A stretch of DNA of 6,537 bases from an uncultured Clostridia bacterium (lineage in GTDB: Bacteria; Bacillota; Clostridia; Oscillospirales; Acutalibacteraceae), in the NCBI GenBank assembly GCA_946405565.1, contig CAMJHU010000118.1, forward strand, positions 1 through 6,537. The letters are read 5' to 3'. Below the pieces are notes generated by a model. The model saw only the letters and a list, made by a program, of their open reading frames with translations. It ran no database searches and was not told the origin of the DNA. The position numbers and the translations under genes were made by a program. Position 1 is the stretch's first letter. Every line of letters begins with the position of its first letter. Positions 4,106 to 6,537 of the stretch are shown here, in pieces.

Positions 4106-6537
4106 TCACATACCTGCCGTATCTGCCGTATGGAGATAACGTTCTCTGCGTTCGCGCAGTTCTATGAGCAGCATCACCGCGAGTGCGCCGAATGCCAGCA
4201 GCCAGACGATCAGATCACTTGGTTCGCCGGTCTTGGGCGAATCCGAAATCGGCTTTTCCTCTGGCACTGCCGTATTGGCTTGAATCGTAAAGGTGGTTTC
4301 CACGGAACTGTCGGCAAACAGTACGGTCAGCGTATGCGTCCCCGGTTCGAGGCGATCCAGCAGAGCGCGCTTCAGCACCACGTTGACGCTGCCGGGCGTG
4401 GCGGTGTAATCGTCGGACGACACCTCATTGCCGTCCACCAGAATGCCAAGGAAATAGTCAAAGGTCAGATCGTCATTTACGCTCCGTTTCACCGTCACCA
4501 GCAGATTCTTGTGATTGCCCTGCGTCCAGTGTGCTTCCGCGCCGTAGGCAATCACATAGATATTCTCTGCCGGTTTTTCATCAGGTACGGTCGGCTCATG
4601 GTTGGTCTCCGACGGCACCGGGGCAACAGGCGGAATGCTTTCCGTGTAGGTGTGACCGGCATCGTGACGGCAGGTATAGAGCATTTCGCCGGGTTCGGTC
4701 GAAGTGGGCGCTTTCACCACCGTACCTTCGTCCCAGTCGTGACCCAGTGCCGGCAGGAATTCCACATAGGTGTGGCTTGCGTCGTGACGGCAGGTAAAGG
4801 TCATCACGCCGTCCTCTTCACAGGTCGGCTGGGTGGTCACCGTGCCTTCGTCCCAGTCGTGACCGATTTTTTTCAGCAGGATGTCTTCCCTTTCGATTTC
4901 CTTGGTACCGGCTTCGTCGGCAAACCATCTGCCGCAGCCTTCACACGTCCAATAGGCAATGTGACCGTCTGCTTCGCAGGTGGGCGCAACCGCGTCAATC
5001 CGAATCAGCTCATGAACATGTTCCACGGGAAGCACCGGACGCGTTTCGATATGAGAGGGATCGCGACGGCATACGCGTCTTTCCACGCCGGCTGTCTCTT
5101 CGGTTCCGGGCGTGACAATGTGCCACTCGCCCCAGTCATGACCGAGTGCCGGCACAGCCACATCATCCGTGATGTCAACCGCCGCCGTGCCGTCCGCATA
5201 GCGGTGACCGCAGTATTCACATTCGTAATAGGCAATATGCCCATCGGTTTCGCAGGTTGCTTCCGCCGCTGCCACATAGCGCAGCTTGTGACCGGTCGCC
5301 GGAATTGCTTCGGTATAGGTGTGGCTCACGTCATGACGACAGGTGTAGGTCCTCACGCCGTCCGCTTCGCAGGTCGGTTCCAGCGTTACCACGCCTTCAT
5401 CCCAATCGTGACCGGGTGCGGGAAGGACTTCCACGCGGAAATGATTGGCGTCATGACGGCAGGTATAGGTTTTGATGCCATCCGTTTCACAGTCAGGCGC
5501 CAGCGTTACCTTGCCCTCGTCCCAGTCGTGTCCGAGCGCCGGAAGAGCTTCGGTACGGGTATCGGTAAAGGTGCGTCCGTCACAGACCGCCGTGGCGGTA
5601 TAGACGGTCTTACCGTCAATCTCGCAGGTCGGCACAGTCGTGTCAGCCGTTACCTCCGCGGAAACGTTGAGAATATGAGCGGCGTCGTGGCTGCAGACAA
5701 ACACCGCTTCCGCTGTGTGATCCTCGCGCCAATTCCATGTCGGCTCACCGTAGGAGTGCCCGGTGGCGGGAATCACGGTGTCCGCCAGCGTGATTGCCTC
5801 GGTTCCTGCCGCGTCGCGGACGAGCTTGCCGCAGTGTTCGCAGACATAATACGCGGTGTGACCGTCGGCTTCACAGCCTGCCGGTACTGCCGACACTAGG
5901 ACAAAGGAATGACCGGTTGCCGGAATCGTCTGGGTAAAGGTATGGCTCGCGTCGTGACGGCAGATGAAGGTCTTCACACCGTCCTCGGTACAGGTCGGCT
6001 CGACAGTGATAACGCCGCCGTCCCAGTCGTGACTGAGTTTTTTGAGTAACGTATCTTCACGGTTGATTTCGGTCTTGCCCTCCGCGTCGGCAAAATATCT
6101 GCCGCAGCCGTCGCAGATCCAGTAGGCAATGTGACCGTCGGTCTCGCAGGTCGGTGCAACCGCTTTGGTCTTGGTCAATGTGTGAATATGACCCAGTACC
6201 GGAACCGTGCGGGTTTCGGTGTGGGACGGGTCGTTCTGGCAGATGCGGACTTCCACACCCTCGTCGGTTTCAGTGGCGGGCTTTGTGACCATCCACATAC
6301 CCCAGTCGTGCCCGAGCGCCGGAATCGTGACGTCGCCGATGATTGCCACTGCCGTCGTACCGTCCGCAAAACGCTTGCCGCAGGTTTCGCATTCGTAATA
6401 AGCGATATGCCCGTCGGTATCGCAGGTTGCTTCCACTGCCGCGACATAGTGCAGCTTGTGACCCGTCGCCGGGATGCTTTCCGTGTAAGTGTGGCTTGCG
6501 TCGTGACGGCAGGTGAAGGTCTTCACGCCGTCGGTTT
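4106..6537 (-). CDS. Cell-wall-anchored surface protein with GHxW Cys/His repeats (5' end outside window)
   Basis: The frame is open through the right edge of the window. The GTG at 6526 is an internal Val codon within a repeat, so the start and any signal peptide are missing. Numbering from that GTG, residues 1-632 are tandem modules ending in 'IPATGH' or 'LPALGHDW'. Short ~40-residue modules carry 'PTC…DGV.TYTCRHD.SH'; ~50-residue modules carry 'ATC.TDGHIAYYEC..CG'; one 76-residue module (257-332) starts 'SYGEPTWNW'. A Pro-rich linker (632-652) leads to an Ig-like domain at 653-750 resembling X2-type domains ('VDGNEVSSDDYTA', 'LEPGTHTLTVLF'). The C-terminus has SPKTG (763-767), a hydrophobic helix (771-789) and RERRER, a sortase-type signal. 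Such repeat proteins are common on clostridial surfaces; binding partner and function are unknown. Confidence 0.85.
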   Translation of the reverse strand, partial: TDGVKTFTCRHDASHTYTESIPATGHKLHYVAAVEATCDTDGHIAYYECETCGKRFADGTTAVAIIGDVTIPALGHDWGMWMVTKPATETDEGVEVRICQNDPSHTETRTVPVLGHIHTLTKTKAVAPTCETDGHIAYWICDGCGRYFADAEGKTEINREDTLLKKLSHDWDGGVITVEPTCTEDGVKTFICRHDASHTFTQTIPATGHSFVLVSAVPAGCEADGHTAYYVCEHCGKLVRDAAGTEAITLADTVIPATGHSYGEPTWNWREDHTAEAVFVCSHDAAHILNVSAEVTADTTVPTCEIDGKTVYTATAVCDGRTFTDTRTEALPALGHDWDEGKVTLAPDCETDGIKTYTCRHDANHFRVEVLPAPGHDWDEGVVTLEPTCEADGVRTYTCRHDVSHTYTEAIPATGHKLRYVAAAEATCETDGHIAYYECEYCGHRYADGTAAVDITDDVAVPALGHDWGEWHIVTPGTEETAGVERRVCRRDPSHIETRPVLPVEHVHELIRIDAVAPTCEADGHIAYWTCEGCGRWFADEAGTKEIEREDILLKKIGHDWDEGTVTTQPTCEEDGVMTFTCRHDASHTYVEFLPALGHDWDEGTVVKAPTSTEPGEMLYTCRHDAGHTYTESIPPVAPVPSETNHEPTVPDEKPAENIYVIAYGAEAHWTQGNHKNLLVTVKRSVNDDLTFDYFLGILVDGNEVSSDDYTATPGSVNVVLKRALLDRLEPGTHTLTVLFADSSVETTFTIQANTAVPEEKPISDSPKTGEPSDLIVWLLAFGALAVMLLIELRERRERYLHTADTAGM
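4226..4240 (-). other. SPKTG sortase sorting motif
   Basis: The codons encode Ser-Pro-Lys-Thr-Gly, an LPXTG variant with Ser in place of Leu, followed by a ~19-residue hydrophobic helix and Arg/Glu-rich RERRER. The expected result is sortase cleavage between Thr and Gly and covalent attachment to peptidoglycan. Ten residues follow the basic cluster, a slightly long tail. No sortase gene lies in the window. Confidence 0.75.
4277..4573 (-). other. Ig-like X2-type domain of the surface protein
   Basis: Residues 652-750 lack cysteine and break the repeat pattern. The order 'HWTQGNHKNLLVTVK', 'ILVDGNEVSSDDYTATPGS', 'LLDRLEPGTHTLTVLFADSS' and 'TTFTI' matches, from memory, Ig-like X2 domains that sit near the C-terminus of clostridial surface and carbohydrate-active proteins. 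The likely role is as a stalk or wall-proximal spacer, possibly glycan binding. Confidence 0.65.
4739..5353 (-). repeat. Large intragenic duplication, second copy (residues 392-596)
   Basis: This is the partner of the block at 5909-6523, with the same module order: short, long, short lacking its first Cys, long, short. Divergence is concentrated around 'TEETAGVERR' and 'VEHVHELIRI', while Cys, His and Gly-His positions are kept almost throughout. Confidence 0.85.
5909..6523 (-). repeat. Large intragenic duplication, first copy (residues 2-206)
   Basis: This 615-bp block encodes residues 2-206 of the surface protein as numbered from 6526. It aligns without gaps to residues 392-596 at a constant offset of 390 residues (1170 bp); a hand count gives 138 of 205 identical residues. 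It begins close to the window edge, so the duplicated block may extend further upstream. Confidence 0.85.

Noticed and set aside
3965..5899. A 644-codon + strand open frame
   Set aside because: It is antisense to the repeat-rich surface protein and made of reverse-complement images of its modules. It has no domain sense or RBS, and the - strand frame has clear repeats, an Ig-like domain and a sorting signal.

Overview
The window looks like a chromosomal stretch from a moderately GC-rich member of the Clostridia, probably a gut Oscillospiraceae/Ruminococcaceae-type bacterium. This rests on the Shine-Dalgarno sites, on a DUF5685 / J-domain / zinc-ribbon gene trio that I recall from Clostridia, and on a repeat-rich surface protein with a Gram-positive sorting signal. 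All assignments were made by eye, without database searches.

Layout. Positions 3-581 (+) hold the 3' part of an Rpn-family (PD-(D/E)XK nuclease/putative transposase) gene whose start lies upstream of the window; its tail contains an in-frame 33-bp tandem repeat coding for an Ala/Glu/Arg coiled coil. Positions 613-1437 (+) encode the 23S rRNA guanine-N1 methyltransferase RlmA. Positions 1526-3602 (+) hold a compact three-gene unit: a DUF5685 protein, a J-domain/TPR protein with a cysteine-rich tail that overlaps it by 4 nt, and a small two-helix membrane protein with a cytoplasmic-type zinc ribbon. A 17-bp perfect hairpin at 3649-3700 separates this rightward block from two leftward genes. Positions 3736-4080 (-) encode a small membrane-anchored DUF5640-like protein. 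Positions 4106-6537 (-) hold the 3' end of a large surface protein made of GHxW / Cys-His repeats, an Ig-like X2-type domain and an SPKTG sorting signal; its 5' end lies outside the window.

How they may work together. RlmA is housekeeping. The trio looks like one translationally coupled unit: the J-protein would recruit Hsp70 (DnaK), and all three proteins carry conserved-looking Cys clusters. A membrane-associated chaperone or metal/cofactor-handling function is possible but unproven. The DUF5685 protein also carries two Asp-rich motifs resembling those of squalene/phytoene synthases, the most intriguing lead here. The two leftward genes are probably co-transcribed and act at the cell surface.

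No RNA genes, CRISPR array, insertion-sequence ends or attachment sites were seen. No stretch longer than 300 bases lacks a gene.
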